From positions 1 to 64,000 of the forward strand of contig JAXMCM010000023.1 of assembly GCA_046349355.1 (NCBI GenBank): DNA of 64,000 bases, read 5' to 3'. Under the pieces are notes generated by a model. The model was not told the DNA's origin and ran no database searches. It saw only the letters and a program-made list of their open reading frames with translations. Positions 8,639 through 16,101 of this stretch are shown here, in pieces. Source of the DNA: CALKJU01 sp046349355 (lineage in GTDB: Bacteria > Pseudomonadota > Alphaproteobacteria > Geminicoccales > Geminicoccaceae). How positions within the stretch are numbered: the first letter of the stretch is position 1; the number at the start of each line of letters is the position of its first letter. A program made the translations under genes and the position numbers.

Positions 8639-9294
8639 GCACGGTCGTCACCCATCCCGCCGACGTCGCCCGGCGGATGGAGCGGATCTACCGGCCGCAG
8701 CGCCTGATCTACGACGCCACCCGGCGCTACTACCTGATCGGCCGCGACCGGCTCCTCGCCGGGATCGAGGCGGCCCCGGGCGAGAGCGTGCTGGAAGTGG
8801 GCTGCGGCACCGGCCGCAACCTCGTCCACCTCGCCCGGCTCTACCCGCAGGCCCAGCTGATCGGCGTCGAGCCATCGCCGGCGATGCTACAGACGGCAGC
8901 CCGCGCCCTGCAGCGCCACCAGGTCGATGCGACCCTCCTGCAGGGTACTGCCGAGACCCTATCGGCTTCGGCCCTCGGCCGCCCCGGCGGCCTCGACCAC
9001 GTCGTCTTCTCCTACGTCCTGTCGATGGTCGACGAGCCCGCCGCCGCGGTCGACCGGGCGCTGGCGCTGCTCAGGCCCGGCGGCATGCTGCACATCGTCG
9101 ACTTCGGCGATCTCGCCGGCCTGCCGCCGTCGGCCGCTGCCCTGCTGCGCACCTGGCTGCGCTGGTTCGAGGTCAACCCGCGGCCCGATGCGGGCCGCCG
9201 GCTGGCTGCGCTGACGGCCGCCGGCACCGGTACGCTCGGCCGCCAGCGCCTCGGCCGTGGCTACGCCGAGCTGCTGCGGTTCCGGCTGGCCTGA
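8635..9294 (+). CDS. btaB: BtaB: betaine-lipid N-methyltransferase
   Basis: A 219-residue class I SAM-dependent methyltransferase. Motif I is VLEVGCGTGRN, followed by IGVEPSPAML (motif II) and PGGMLHIVDFGD (motif IV). BtaB trimethylates the amino group of diacylglyceryl-homoserine, the BtaA product, to give the phosphorus-free betaine lipid DGTS. The assignment rests on the fold plus the ATGA overlap with btaA; the methyltransferase motifs alone would not give the substrate. ATG 8635 is set by the overlap and by GGAGG just upstream. Confidence 0.87.
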   Translation: MSTVVTHPADVARRMERIYRPQRLIYDATRRYYLIGRDRLLAGIEAAPGESVLEVGCGTGRNLVHLARLYPQAQLIGVEPSPAMLQTAARALQRHQVDATLLQGTAETLSASALGRPGGLDHVVFSYVLSMVDEPAAAVDRALALLRPGGMLHIVDFGDLAGLPPSAAALLRTWLRWFEVNPRPDAGRRLAALTAAGTGTLGRQRLGRGYAELLRFRLA

Positions 9295-9389
9295 GCCGCA
9301 GCCTCTCAACAGGCGGACCGTTCTGACGTAACCTCCCGGCTGCCGACCGCGGGCAACGCGGCGGCCGATGTCGGGATGAGGAAACGTCG

Positions 9390-9896
9390 ATGGTCCGCCT
9401 TGCGCTGGCGCTTGCCTGCGCGCTCGGCCTGTCGTCGGTCGTCTACGCCAGGACCGGCGACACGCTCGCCGGGACCGTCAGCGTCGTCGACGGCGACACG
9501 CTCGACCTGCACGGCCAGCGCATCCGCCTGTGGGGTGTCGACGCCCCGGAGAGCCGCCAGCTCTGCCGGGTCGACGGCCAGCCCTGGCGCTGCGGCCAGG
9601 CCGCGGCGCTGGCCCTCTCCGACCATATCGGCCGCCGCGTCGTGCATTGCGAGGAGCTCGACACCGACCGCTGGAAGCGGATCGTCGCCCGCTGCCGCGT
9701 CGCCGGCGACGACCTCGGCGCCTGGCTGGTCGGCCAGGGCCTCGCCCTCGCCTTCGTCCGCTACAGCGAGGACTACGTCGCCGACGAGGCCCGGGCCCGC
9801 GCCGGCCGCCGCGGGATCTGGAAGGGCACCTTCGCGCCGCCCTGGGAATGGCGGCGCGACAGGAACGCACCGATGATCACCGCGGCCGCCGGGTAG
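9390..9896 (+). CDS. Secreted thermonuclease-like (SNase-fold) nuclease
   Basis: A 168-residue staphylococcal-nuclease-fold protein with an N-terminal signal peptide (hydrophobic residues 3-19, probable cleavage after YA about residue 20). Conserved nuclease elements are VSVVDGDTLDLHG, RIRLWGVDAPESRQLC (catalytic Arg and acidic residue) and the later Arg in KRIVARCRV. It is likely exported to the periplasm or outside to degrade nucleic acids. Two cysteine pairs may form disulfides. It stands alone between btaB and the convergent haemoglobin gene; an extracellular nuclease would fit phosphate scavenging next to the betaine-lipid genes, but that is inference. Confidence 0.88.
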   Translation: MVRLALALACALGLSSVVYARTGDTLAGTVSVVDGDTLDLHGQRIRLWGVDAPESRQLCRVDGQPWRCGQAAALALSDHIGRRVVHCEELDTDRWKRIVARCRVAGDDLGAWLVGQGLALAFVRYSEDYVADEARARAGRRGIWKGTFAPPWEWRRDRNAPMITAAAG

Positions 9897-9902
9897 GCCC
9901 GC

Positions 9903-10370
9903 TCAGAGCCCGACGATCTGCGGCCGCATCCCGCCAAGGGCCTTGAGCAGCTCGTCGCGCTCGGCCGCCGGGACCGCGTGCGCGTCCAGCGCCTTGGCGA
10001 GGTCGCCGCCCATCGCGTCGAACTCGGCGCCGGTGATCTGCATGCCCTTGTGCGCCTCCGGCATCGGCTTGCCGCCATAGATGCAGGGCCCGCCGGTGGC
10101 GGCGCACAGCTGCTCGACCAGCAGCCCGCGCAGCCGCGGAATGTCGGTGCGCGCGAAGCGCCGGTTGATCGCCGGGTCGGCGGCCACGTTCTGCAGGAAG
10201 GTGTCGGTCACCGCCTCGATCGCCGGCATGCCGCCGAGCCGGTCGTAGAGCGATGTCCGCTGTGCCATCGGCGCCGGCGGCTTGGCCATGCCGTCGCCAT
10301 CCGCCATGCCGCCGCAGCCGGCGAGCCCCGCCACGAGCAGCGCCGTCACCAGCCATTCCGTCCTGCGCAT
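9903..10370 (-). CDS. Lipoprotein group 1 truncated haemoglobin
   Basis: A 155-residue protein with a lipoprotein signal (MRRTEWLVTALLVAGLAGC, lipobox LAGC, modified Cys at residue 19) followed by a short Gly/Pro linker and a group 1 truncated haemoglobin domain (SLYDRLGGMPAIEAVTDTF onward). The proximal haem His lies in PEAHKGMQIT. ATG 10370 is chosen over the upstream ATG because GGGGAGAG precedes it and it begins a clean signal peptide. The protein is predicted to sit on the periplasmic side of a membrane, unlike the usual cytoplasmic truncated haemoglobins. Oxygen, nitric-oxide or redox chemistry is possible; function is not determined. Confidence 0.88.
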   Translation of the reverse strand: MRRTEWLVTALLVAGLAGCGGMADGDGMAKPPAPMAQRTSLYDRLGGMPAIEAVTDTFLQNVAADPAINRRFARTDIPRLRGLLVEQLCAATGGPCIYGGKPMPEAHKGMQITGAEFDAMGGDLAKALDAHAVPAAERDELLKALGGMRPQIVGL

Positions 10371-10443
10371 CGTCCGCTCTCCCCGGGGGATCATCCCCCG
10401 ATGCGGGCGCTACGCCCGGGGAGGTGGCGGCGGATGCGGCGGC

Positions 10444-11268
10444 TCACGCCTCCGTGACGGGCGTCGCCTCGCGCAGCAGGCCGTGCAGCTTCTCGTAGAT
10501 CGGCGGCGTGCCGGCGATCACCGTGCCCGGCCCGAACAGGCTGCCCTCGCCCTCCAGCAGCCCGACCCGGCCGCCGGCCTCGCGCACCAGCAGGATGCCG
10601 GCGGCGATGTCCCAGGGCTTGCAGTCGTACTCCCAGAAGCCGTCCTGGCGCCCGGCGGCGACGTAGGCGAGGTCGAGCGAGCAGACGCCGAGTCGGCGCA
10701 GGCCGCCGGCGTGGTCGGCGACCTTGTCCATCTGCCGGGTGAAGCCCTTGCCGCGCCCGGCCCAGTCCTGGACCGGCAGGCCGCAGCCGATCAGTGCCTG
10801 GCTCATGTCCGAGCGCGACGACACCCGCAGCCGGCGGTCGTTGAGATAGGCGCCGCCACCCTTCTCGGCGGTGAACAGCTCGTCGCGCAGCGGGTCGAGG
10901 ATGACCCCGGCGGTGATGTCGCCGTGCTGCTCGAGCGCGATCGAGATCGCCCAGTGCGGCAGGCCGTGCAGGAAATTGGTGGTGCCGTCGAGCGGGTCGA
11001 CGATGAAGCGGTTGTGCGGGCTCTTGCCCTTCACCTCGCCGCCTTCCTCGAGCAGGAAGCCGTAGTCGGGCCGCGCCCGCGCGAGCTCCTCGCGGATCAC
11101 CTTCTCGGCCTCGCGGTCGGCGATGGAGACGAAGTCGCCGGGTCCCTTGACCGAGACCTGGAGCTGCTCGACCTCGCCGAAGTCGCGCACCAGGCGCCGG
11201 GCGGCGCGCAGGGCGGCGCGGACGAGGATCTCGACGGTGGCGGAACGGCGGCTGGACGGACGGACCAT
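10444..11268 (-). CDS. suhB: Inositol-1-monophosphatase family protein SuhB
   Basis: A 274-residue Mg-dependent phosphatase of the inositol monophosphatase family. Metal-binding motifs are EEGGE, DPLDGTTNFLHGLP and WDIAAGILLVREAGG. In bacteria SuhB dephosphorylates inositol phosphates and also acts as a transcription/ribosome-biogenesis factor. It is the last gene of the operon fba - thiE-like - efp - suhB on the minus strand, starting 5 bases after the efp stop. Confidence 0.93.
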   Translation of the reverse strand: MVRPSSRRSATVEILVRAALRAARRLVRDFGEVEQLQVSVKGPGDFVSIADREAEKVIREELARARPDYGFLLEEGGEVKGKSPHNRFIVDPLDGTTNFLHGLPHWAISIALEQHGDITAGVILDPLRDELFTAEKGGGAYLNDRRLRVSSRSDMSQALIGCGLPVQDWAGRGKGFTRQMDKVADHAGGLRRLGVCSLDLAYVAAGRQDGFWEYDCKPWDIAAGILLVREAGGRVGLLEGEGSLFGPGTVIAGTPPIYEKLHGLLREATPVTEA

Positions 11269-11272
11269 GGCC

Positions 11273-11839
11273 TCAGTCCCGCGCCCGCTCGACGTAGGTG
11301 CCGTCGGCCGTCCTCACCACCACCCGCGTCCCCCGCTCGATGTGCGGCGGTACCAGGATCCGCACCCCGTTCTCCAGCTTCGCATGCTTGTAGGACGAGG
11401 CGGCGGTCTGGCCCTTCACCACCGGATCGGCCTCGGTCACCTCGAACACCGCCGTCTCCGGGATGCGCACGGTCAGCGCCTGGCCCTCGTGCGACTGCAC
11501 CGTCACCTCGGCCCCTTCCTTCAGGAAGGCGGCGGCGTCGCCGACGAGGCGGCGGTCGACGGCGATCTGCTCGAAGGTCTCCTGGTTCATCAGGTTGAGC
11601 TGCTCGCCCTCGGCGTAGAGGAACTGGTAGTGCGCGACGTCGAGGTCGACCTGGTCGACGGTCTCGGCGGTGTTGAAGCGCTGGTTCAGCTTGGTGCCGT
11701 CGGTCAGGCACTTGAGCTCGGCCTGGAGATAGGCCGGCCCCTTCCCGGGCTTCACCGTCTCGCCCTTGACCATGGTCCACAGCTTGTCGCGATAGGCGAT
11801 CACGTAGCCCGGCTTGAGTTCGTTGACCTGGATCTTCAT
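11273..11839 (-). CDS. efp: Translation elongation factor P
   Basis: A 188-residue EF-P of standard length, with the N-terminal KOW-like domain and two OB domains. EF-P relieves ribosome stalling at polyproline. The modified residue is Lys33 in KPGKGPAYLQ; a Lys here suits the EpmA/EpmB lysylation system, although the modifying genes are not in this window. The start ATG overlaps the stop codon of the upstream thiE-like gene (ATGA), and suhB follows after 4 bases. The many Pro-rich proteins in this window are plausible clients. Confidence 0.96.
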   Translation of the reverse strand: MKIQVNELKPGYVIAYRDKLWTMVKGETVKPGKGPAYLQAELKCLTDGTKLNQRFNTAETVDQVDLDVAHYQFLYAEGEQLNLMNQETFEQIAVDRRLVGDAAAFLKEGAEVTVQSHEGQALTVRIPETAVFEVTEADPVVKGQTAASSYKHAKLENGVRILVPPHIERGTRVVVRTADGTYVERARD

Positions 11840-12456
11840 CGACGTTCCTGCGGTCCGGCACGATCGTTCGGCAGGACCGCCGCCACCGCGGCCAGCACGG
11901 CCGCGGGATCGGCCTGTCCCGCCCACAGCTCCGGACCGAAGGCGATGAAGTCGGCGCCGGCGTCGGCCACGGCGCGCGCGGCTTCCGGCGTCGCCGCGAC
12001 GAGCGCGGCGCAGGGCAGAACGAACAGCTCGCTCCACCACGCGACCATGCCGACCAGTCGCTCGAGGTCGGGCGACCCGGACCGGTCGGCCGCCCGGAAC
12101 AGCACATAGTCGGCGCCGGCTTCGCCAGCAACCATGGCCTCGTGCCGCACCGGGGGCACCTCCGCCCCGACGATGGCGGTGACCCCCAGCCGCTCGCGCA
12201 GCGCCGCCACCGCCTCGGCCGAGCGGAGATGCACGCCGTCGGCGCCGTCGGCCGGCGCATCGAGGGCGAGGAAGGCGACGCCGGCGGCGTGGCAGGCCTG
12301 CCGCAGCGCGACCCGATCGCCCGGCGCGGCCACCGCGGTCACCGGTGCTGCCGCCAGCGCCGCGGCGAGGGCCGCCGGTGCTGTCGCCGCATCGGCGATG
12401 AGGATGATCCGGACGCCGGCCTCGTCCGGATCGATCCAGTCCTCGGCGGTGCTCAC
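11836..12456 (-). CDS. Thiamine-phosphate-synthase-like TIM-barrel protein
   Basis: A 206-residue protein with a ThiE-like TIM-barrel pattern: strands IILIADA, VTAVAAPG, FLALDAP, GVHLRS, IVGAEVPP, YVLFRA and FIAFGPELWAG. Relative to true ThiE the phosphate-binding and pyrimidine-binding motifs are poorly conserved (for example no clear GPxxxTxTK segment), so it is better described as ThiE-like. GTG 12456 is the start because it overlaps the aldolase stop (GTGA) and the stop overlaps efp (ATGA); both overlaps support the frame. This gene is found in the same place between fba and efp in many Rhodospirillales; its role there is unclear. Confidence 0.78.
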   Translation of the reverse strand: MSTAEDWIDPDEAGVRIILIADAATAPAALAAALAAAPVTAVAAPGDRVALRQACHAAGVAFLALDAPADGADGVHLRSAEAVAALRERLGVTAIVGAEVPPVRHEAMVAGEAGADYVLFRAADRSGSPDLERLVGMVAWWSELFVLPCAALVAATPEAARAVADAGADFIAFGPELWAGQADPAAVLAAVAAVLPNDRAGPQERR

Positions 12457-13379
12457 TCCTTGCCGAGGTAGATCTTGACGACGCTGTCGAGCAACTGCAG
12501 CGCGTCCGCCTTCGACCGCTGGAAGCTGTTGCGGCCCATGATCGAGCCGTTGCCGCCGCCGGCGGCGATCTGCCGGACGTCGTCGAGGATGCCGGCGTTG
12601 TCCTTGGCCTCGCCGCCGGAGAACACGACGATCCGCTTGCCGTTGAAGCAGCACTGCATGACGTGGCGGACCCGGTCGGCCAGCGTCGCGTCGGGCACCT
12701 TGGCCTTCTCGTAGGTCGCCTTGGCGGCCTCGAGGTCGACGCCCTTGGACGGCGGCTTCACCTTGATGATGGTGGCCCCCATCAGCGCCGCCATGTGCGC
12801 GGCGTAGGCGACGATGTCGAGCGCCGTCTCGCCCTGCTTGCTGACCCGCCCGCCGCGCGGATAGGACCAGACGACCACGCAGAGGCCCTTGGCCTTGGCC
12901 TCGCGGGTGATGTCGCGGAGCTCCTCCATCTGGGCATAGCAGGCATCGGAGCCCGGATAGATGGTGAAGCCGACGCCGACGCAGCCCAGCCGCAGCGCGT
13001 CGCTGACCGAAGCGGTCACCGCCTGGTCCTGCTGGGTCGGGCCGGCCAGCGAGTTGGCGCTGTTCATCTTCAGGATCAGCGGCACCTGGCCGGCGAAGGT
13101 GTCGCAGCCCTGCTCGAGCGGGCCGAGCGGTGCGGCGTAGGCCGACAGTCCGGCGTCGATCGCCAGCTGGAACAGGTAGTGCGGATCGTAGGCCGCCGGG
13201 TTCGGCGCGAAGCTGCGGGCCGGGCCGTGCTCGTAGCCCTGGTCGACGGGCAGGATCACCAGCTTGCCGGTGCCGGCGAGGCGGCCGTTCATCAGCAGCC
13301 GGGCGAGGTTGGTCTTCACGCCCGGATACTCGCCCTCGTACCAGCCGAGGATGTCCTTCACCCGCCGCGTCAGCCGCAT
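12453..13379 (-). CDS. fba: Class I fructose-bisphosphate aldolase (DhnA type)
   Basis: A 308-residue class I aldolase of the archaeal/DhnA type, which forms a Schiff base with fructose-1,6-bisphosphate in glycolysis and gluconeogenesis. Family signatures include KLVILPVDQGYEHGP, LKMNSANSL and the barrel strand IIKVKPPSK holding the catalytic Lys, with the phosphate-binding GGNGSIMGRNSFQR near the end. AGGGGGA precedes ATG 13379. It heads the four-gene minus-strand operon. A 6-bp inverted repeat CCCCCTGAAGGGGG at 13401-13414 lies just upstream of the Shine-Dalgarno and could be an operator or leader hairpin. The usual partner pgk lies far away at the right end of the window. Confidence 0.93.
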   Translation of the reverse strand: MRLTRRVKDILGWYEGEYPGVKTNLARLLMNGRLAGTGKLVILPVDQGYEHGPARSFAPNPAAYDPHYLFQLAIDAGLSAYAAPLGPLEQGCDTFAGQVPLILKMNSANSLAGPTQQDQAVTASVSDALRLGCVGVGFTIYPGSDACYAQMEELRDITREAKAKGLCVVVWSYPRGGRVSKQGETALDIVAYAAHMAALMGATIIKVKPPSKGVDLEAAKATYEKAKVPDATLADRVRHVMQCCFNGKRIVVFSGGEAKDNAGILDDVRQIAAGGGNGSIMGRNSFQRSKADALQLLDSVVKIYLGKE

Positions 13380-13613
13380 GCTCGATCCCCCTTGGACTCA
13401 CCCCCTGAAGGGGGCCGTGCGGACAATACACAGCGGCCGGGGGGGAACAAGTCGGGGAAACCTGTCCGTGGCTGCGGCTCATCATCCTTGGGTTGTGACT
13501 TCGGAGCCTATAGAGTCTTTTCCGGTTGGCCGGAACCAGCCCGTCGGCTAAACGTATTGGTAGAAGTTGTAGCGCCTCAATGAGCCATAAAAGGCTTACG
13601 CAAAGGGTGTCCG

Positions 13614-14804
13614 ATGTGCAGTGAGCGCAGGCCTGCGACCTTGGCCCGGCAGATCATCCGTGGCGTGGTGGTCGGGCTCGCGATGCTGGGTTCCGGCGGG
13701 GTTGCCATGGCCGCTGAACCGGTGGTCAACGCCCCGACGACCTTCACCCTGCGCACCGTCGACAGCCGCATGGCAGGCGACATCAAGCTGGTCGGCGACA
13801 TCGACGGGGACGGCCGCAACGACCTGCTCGTCGCCGGCGGCGTCACGGAAGGCGCCCGCTGGTATCGCAATCCATCGTTCGCCTCCTCGTTGATCGCCAG
13901 GCCCACGGTCCAGTTCACCACGGACGGCGCCCTGCGCGACCTCGACGGCGATGGCGACCTCGACTTCGTCGTGGCCGACGCCAAGGGCAGCGGGAACCTG
14001 CAGTGGTTCGAGAACCCGCTGCCGCGCAACAGCCCGTTCGGCCGCACCTGGACCCGGCATACGGTGGGCAACACCCTGGGTTGGATGAAGGACATCGAGG
14101 TCCTCGACCTCGACAATGACGGCCGCCGCGACATCGCCGTGCGCACCAAGGATCGGCTGATCTTCTTCTTCCAGCGCCGCGATCTTTCCTTCGAGCGGAT
14201 CAGGTTCCCGGAGGGTCGCCTGCCGCTAGGACGGGAAGGCCTGACCAGCGGCGACATCGACCGCGACGGCAACGCCGACCTCGTCCTCCGCGGCGCCTGG
14301 CTGCGCAATCCCGGCGGTGTCCGGGCGCGGGTGCTGCGCAACTGGACGTTGTACACCGTCGGCAACGCGCCCGAGGCGTTCAAGGCGCTGGTCGCCGACA
14401 TCAACGGCGACCGGCGTCCCGACATCGTCTATTCGAGCTCCGAGGATACCGCACCCGTGCGCTGGTGGAGCTTCGGCGCGCAGGGCCCGACCGGTCCCTG
14501 GACCTCGCGGACGATCCAGGCCAGCGTCGAGCGCGCCCACACCCTGCAGGCCGGCGACGTCGATCTCGACGGCGACACCGATGTCGTCGTCGGCCAGCTG
14601 CACACCTCGGCGGCCAAGGAAATCCGCGTCTATTACAACACCGATCGGGCGGGGACGGCCTGGCGCTACCAGCGGATCGGCACCGGCGGCCTCCACAACG
14701 GCATCCTCAAGGACATCGACCGCGACGGCGACCTCGACCTGTTCGGCGCCAACTTCACGGGCAACGCCCCGGTCCGCCTGTGGATCAATACCAAGCGTCG
14801 CTAA
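13614..14804 (+). CDS. Secreted FG-GAP/VCBS beta-propeller protein
   Basis: A 396-residue exported protein: signal peptide (about residues 1-33, AMA-AE cleavage) followed by about six repeats of roughly 55-65 residues, each with an acidic calcium-type loop such as DIDGDGRNDLL, DLDGDGDLDFV, DLDNDGRRDIA, DIDRDGNADLV, DINGDRRPDIV, DVDLDGDTDVV and DIDRDGDLDLF. This is the FG-GAP/VCBS propeller pattern seen in integrin-like adhesins and carbohydrate- or cell-binding proteins. There is no enzymatic domain. It stands alone after a 234-base AT-richer gap. Function: probably surface or periplasmic binding; the ligand is unknown. Confidence 0.85.
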   Translation: MCSERRPATLARQIIRGVVVGLAMLGSGGVAMAAEPVVNAPTTFTLRTVDSRMAGDIKLVGDIDGDGRNDLLVAGGVTEGARWYRNPSFASSLIARPTVQFTTDGALRDLDGDGDLDFVVADAKGSGNLQWFENPLPRNSPFGRTWTRHTVGNTLGWMKDIEVLDLDNDGRRDIAVRTKDRLIFFFQRRDLSFERIRFPEGRLPLGREGLTSGDIDRDGNADLVLRGAWLRNPGGVRARVLRNWTLYTVGNAPEAFKALVADINGDRRPDIVYSSSEDTAPVRWWSFGAQGPTGPWTSRTIQASVERAHTLQAGDVDLDGDTDVVVGQLHTSAAKEIRVYYNTDRAGTAWRYQRIGTGGLHNGILKDIDRDGDLDLFGANFTGNAPVRLWINTKRR

Positions 14805-14870
14805 GGCATCGTCGGCAGCGCCGCGGCTGATCTGCTAAGGGTGGCGGCACCGACCCTCTTCGGAGCCGCC

Positions 14871-15287
14871 ATGCTGATCGACACGATCCGCGCCGACCGC
14901 CTCGACGCCATGAAGGCGCGCGACGAGCTGCGCAAGAACCTGCTGGGCACGCTGTTCGCCGCCGCCACCAAGGACACCAAGACGCCCGACGACGCCACCG
15001 TCGTGCGCAGCATCCGCGCCTTCGTGAAATCGCTCGACGAGACGATAGCGCTGCTCGGCGAGCGCGACAGCTCGGCCCAGCGCCGCGAGAAGGAGCTGCT
15101 CGAGGCCTACCTGCCCAAGGGTGTCGACGCCGCCACCATGAACGCCGACATCGCCGCGATCGTGGCCGGCCTGCCGGAACGCTCGCCGAAGCAGATGGGT
15201 GCCGTCATGGCGGCGCTGAAGGCGAAGCACGGTGCTGCCCTCGACATGAAGGCCGCCAGCGAGGCGGTGAAGGCGTCGCTCGCCTGA
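14871..15287 (+). CDS. GatB/YqeY domain protein
   Basis: A 138-residue stand-alone YqeY protein, related to the C-terminal tRNA-binding tail of GatB. Typical segments are MLIDTIRADRLDAMKARDELR, then LRxL and the KELLEAYLPKGVD and MGAVMAALKAKHG motifs. The family may help tRNA amidation or bind tRNA; function is not established. ATG 14871 is preferred to GTG 14841 because CGGAG lies 5-10 bases upstream and the conserved sequence begins here. Confidence 0.9.
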   Translation: MLIDTIRADRLDAMKARDELRKNLLGTLFAAATKDTKTPDDATVVRSIRAFVKSLDETIALLGERDSSAQRREKELLEAYLPKGVDAATMNADIAAIVAGLPERSPKQMGAVMAALKAKHGAALDMKAASEAVKASLA

Positions 15288-15391
15288 GGCTGGAATTCCG
15301 CTGCGGTGGGTCAATCTTGAGCTTATGCTGAACCGATCGGCTGCCCGGCTCGGGACGAGGCGGCCAAGGGTGCAATCAAGGAGACCTCACC

Positions 15392-15970
15392 ATGGTCCGC
15401 TGGATCATCGGGCTCGTCGTCGTCATCGCCATCGCGATCTTCGGGTACAACTGGTACGCCGGCCGCCAGGCGGCCGAGCAGGCCGCCCAGCAGGCGGCTG
15501 CCGCAGCGCAGGAAGCGGCAAAGCAGGCGGCCGACGCGGCCCAGCAGGCCGCCACCGCCGCCCAGGATGCGGCCACGACGGCCGCCGCGACCGCCACGGC
15601 CGCCGTCGCCAGCGTCACCGAATCCCTCAAGAGCCTCACCGCCGGCGGGGTCGATGTCGGCGCCAAGGTCGGCGGTGCGGTCGACAGCCTGACGACGACG
15701 CTGTCCGGCATCACCGACAGCGCCTCCGGCCAGGCCGCCAAGGCCAAGCTCGACGAGGCCGCCAAGGCCCTGGACGAGGCCAAGGCCTCGGTCGACCAGC
15801 TGCCGGCCGACGGCCGCAAGCTGCTGGCCGCGACGCTGGCCGCCGCCCTCCCGGCCATCCAGGCCGCCGCCGCCAAGGTGACGGCCATCGAGGGCATCGG
15901 CCCCGAGCTGAAGCCGACGATCGACGCGATCCTCGCCAACCTCGACGCCTGGTCGAAGGCGCCGGCCTGA
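15392..15970 (+). CDS. Ala-rich protein with N-terminal membrane anchor
   Basis: A 192-residue protein with one N-terminal transmembrane helix (about residues 4-20) and then a strongly Ala/Gln-rich coiled-coil-like helix (25-75), a Thr/Ser-rich middle and a helical C-terminal region. The tail IEGIGPELKPTIDAIL resembles a helix-hairpin-helix. AAGGAGA lies nine bases before ATG 15392. I do not recognise a functional family; the low-complexity helix suggests a structural or envelope role. A perfect 11-bp hairpin follows the gene. Confidence 0.7.
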   Translation: MVRWIIGLVVVIAIAIFGYNWYAGRQAAEQAAQQAAAAAQEAAKQAADAAQQAATAAQDAATTAAATATAAVASVTESLKSLTAGGVDVGAKVGGAVDSLTTTLSGITDSASGQAAKAKLDEAAKALDEAKASVDQLPADGRKLLAATLAAALPAIQAAAAKVTAIEGIGPELKPTIDAILANLDAWSKAPA

Positions 15971-15989
15971 CGCCGCAGCCGCCAGTCAT

Positions 15990-16014
15990 CGTGGACGGCC
16001 GTCGGCCGTCCACG
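15990..16014 (+). terminator. Perfect 11-bp stem-loop after Ala-rich gene
   Basis: CGTGGACGGCC, a three-base loop GTC, and GGCCGTCCACG form a perfect 11-bp hairpin 20 bases after the stop at 15970. Only a weak T stretch (CCTTTCG) follows, so it may be an intrinsic terminator of imperfect type or a repeat element. It separates the Ala-rich gene from the hydantoinase gene. Confidence 0.5.
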
Positions 16015-16101
16015 TGACGCGGCCTTTCGTTGGCTGGCAGTCGCTCCTAGACTCCGGACCGGCGTGGCATTTCGGTGCCGAAGTCTGACCCGGAGTCCAG
16101 C

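Noticed and set aside
16064..16078. TGGCATTTCGGTGCC as a sigma-54 promoter of hyuAB
   Set aside because: Only nine bases separate GG and GC; sigma-54 needs ten, and the -24 element is also imperfect.
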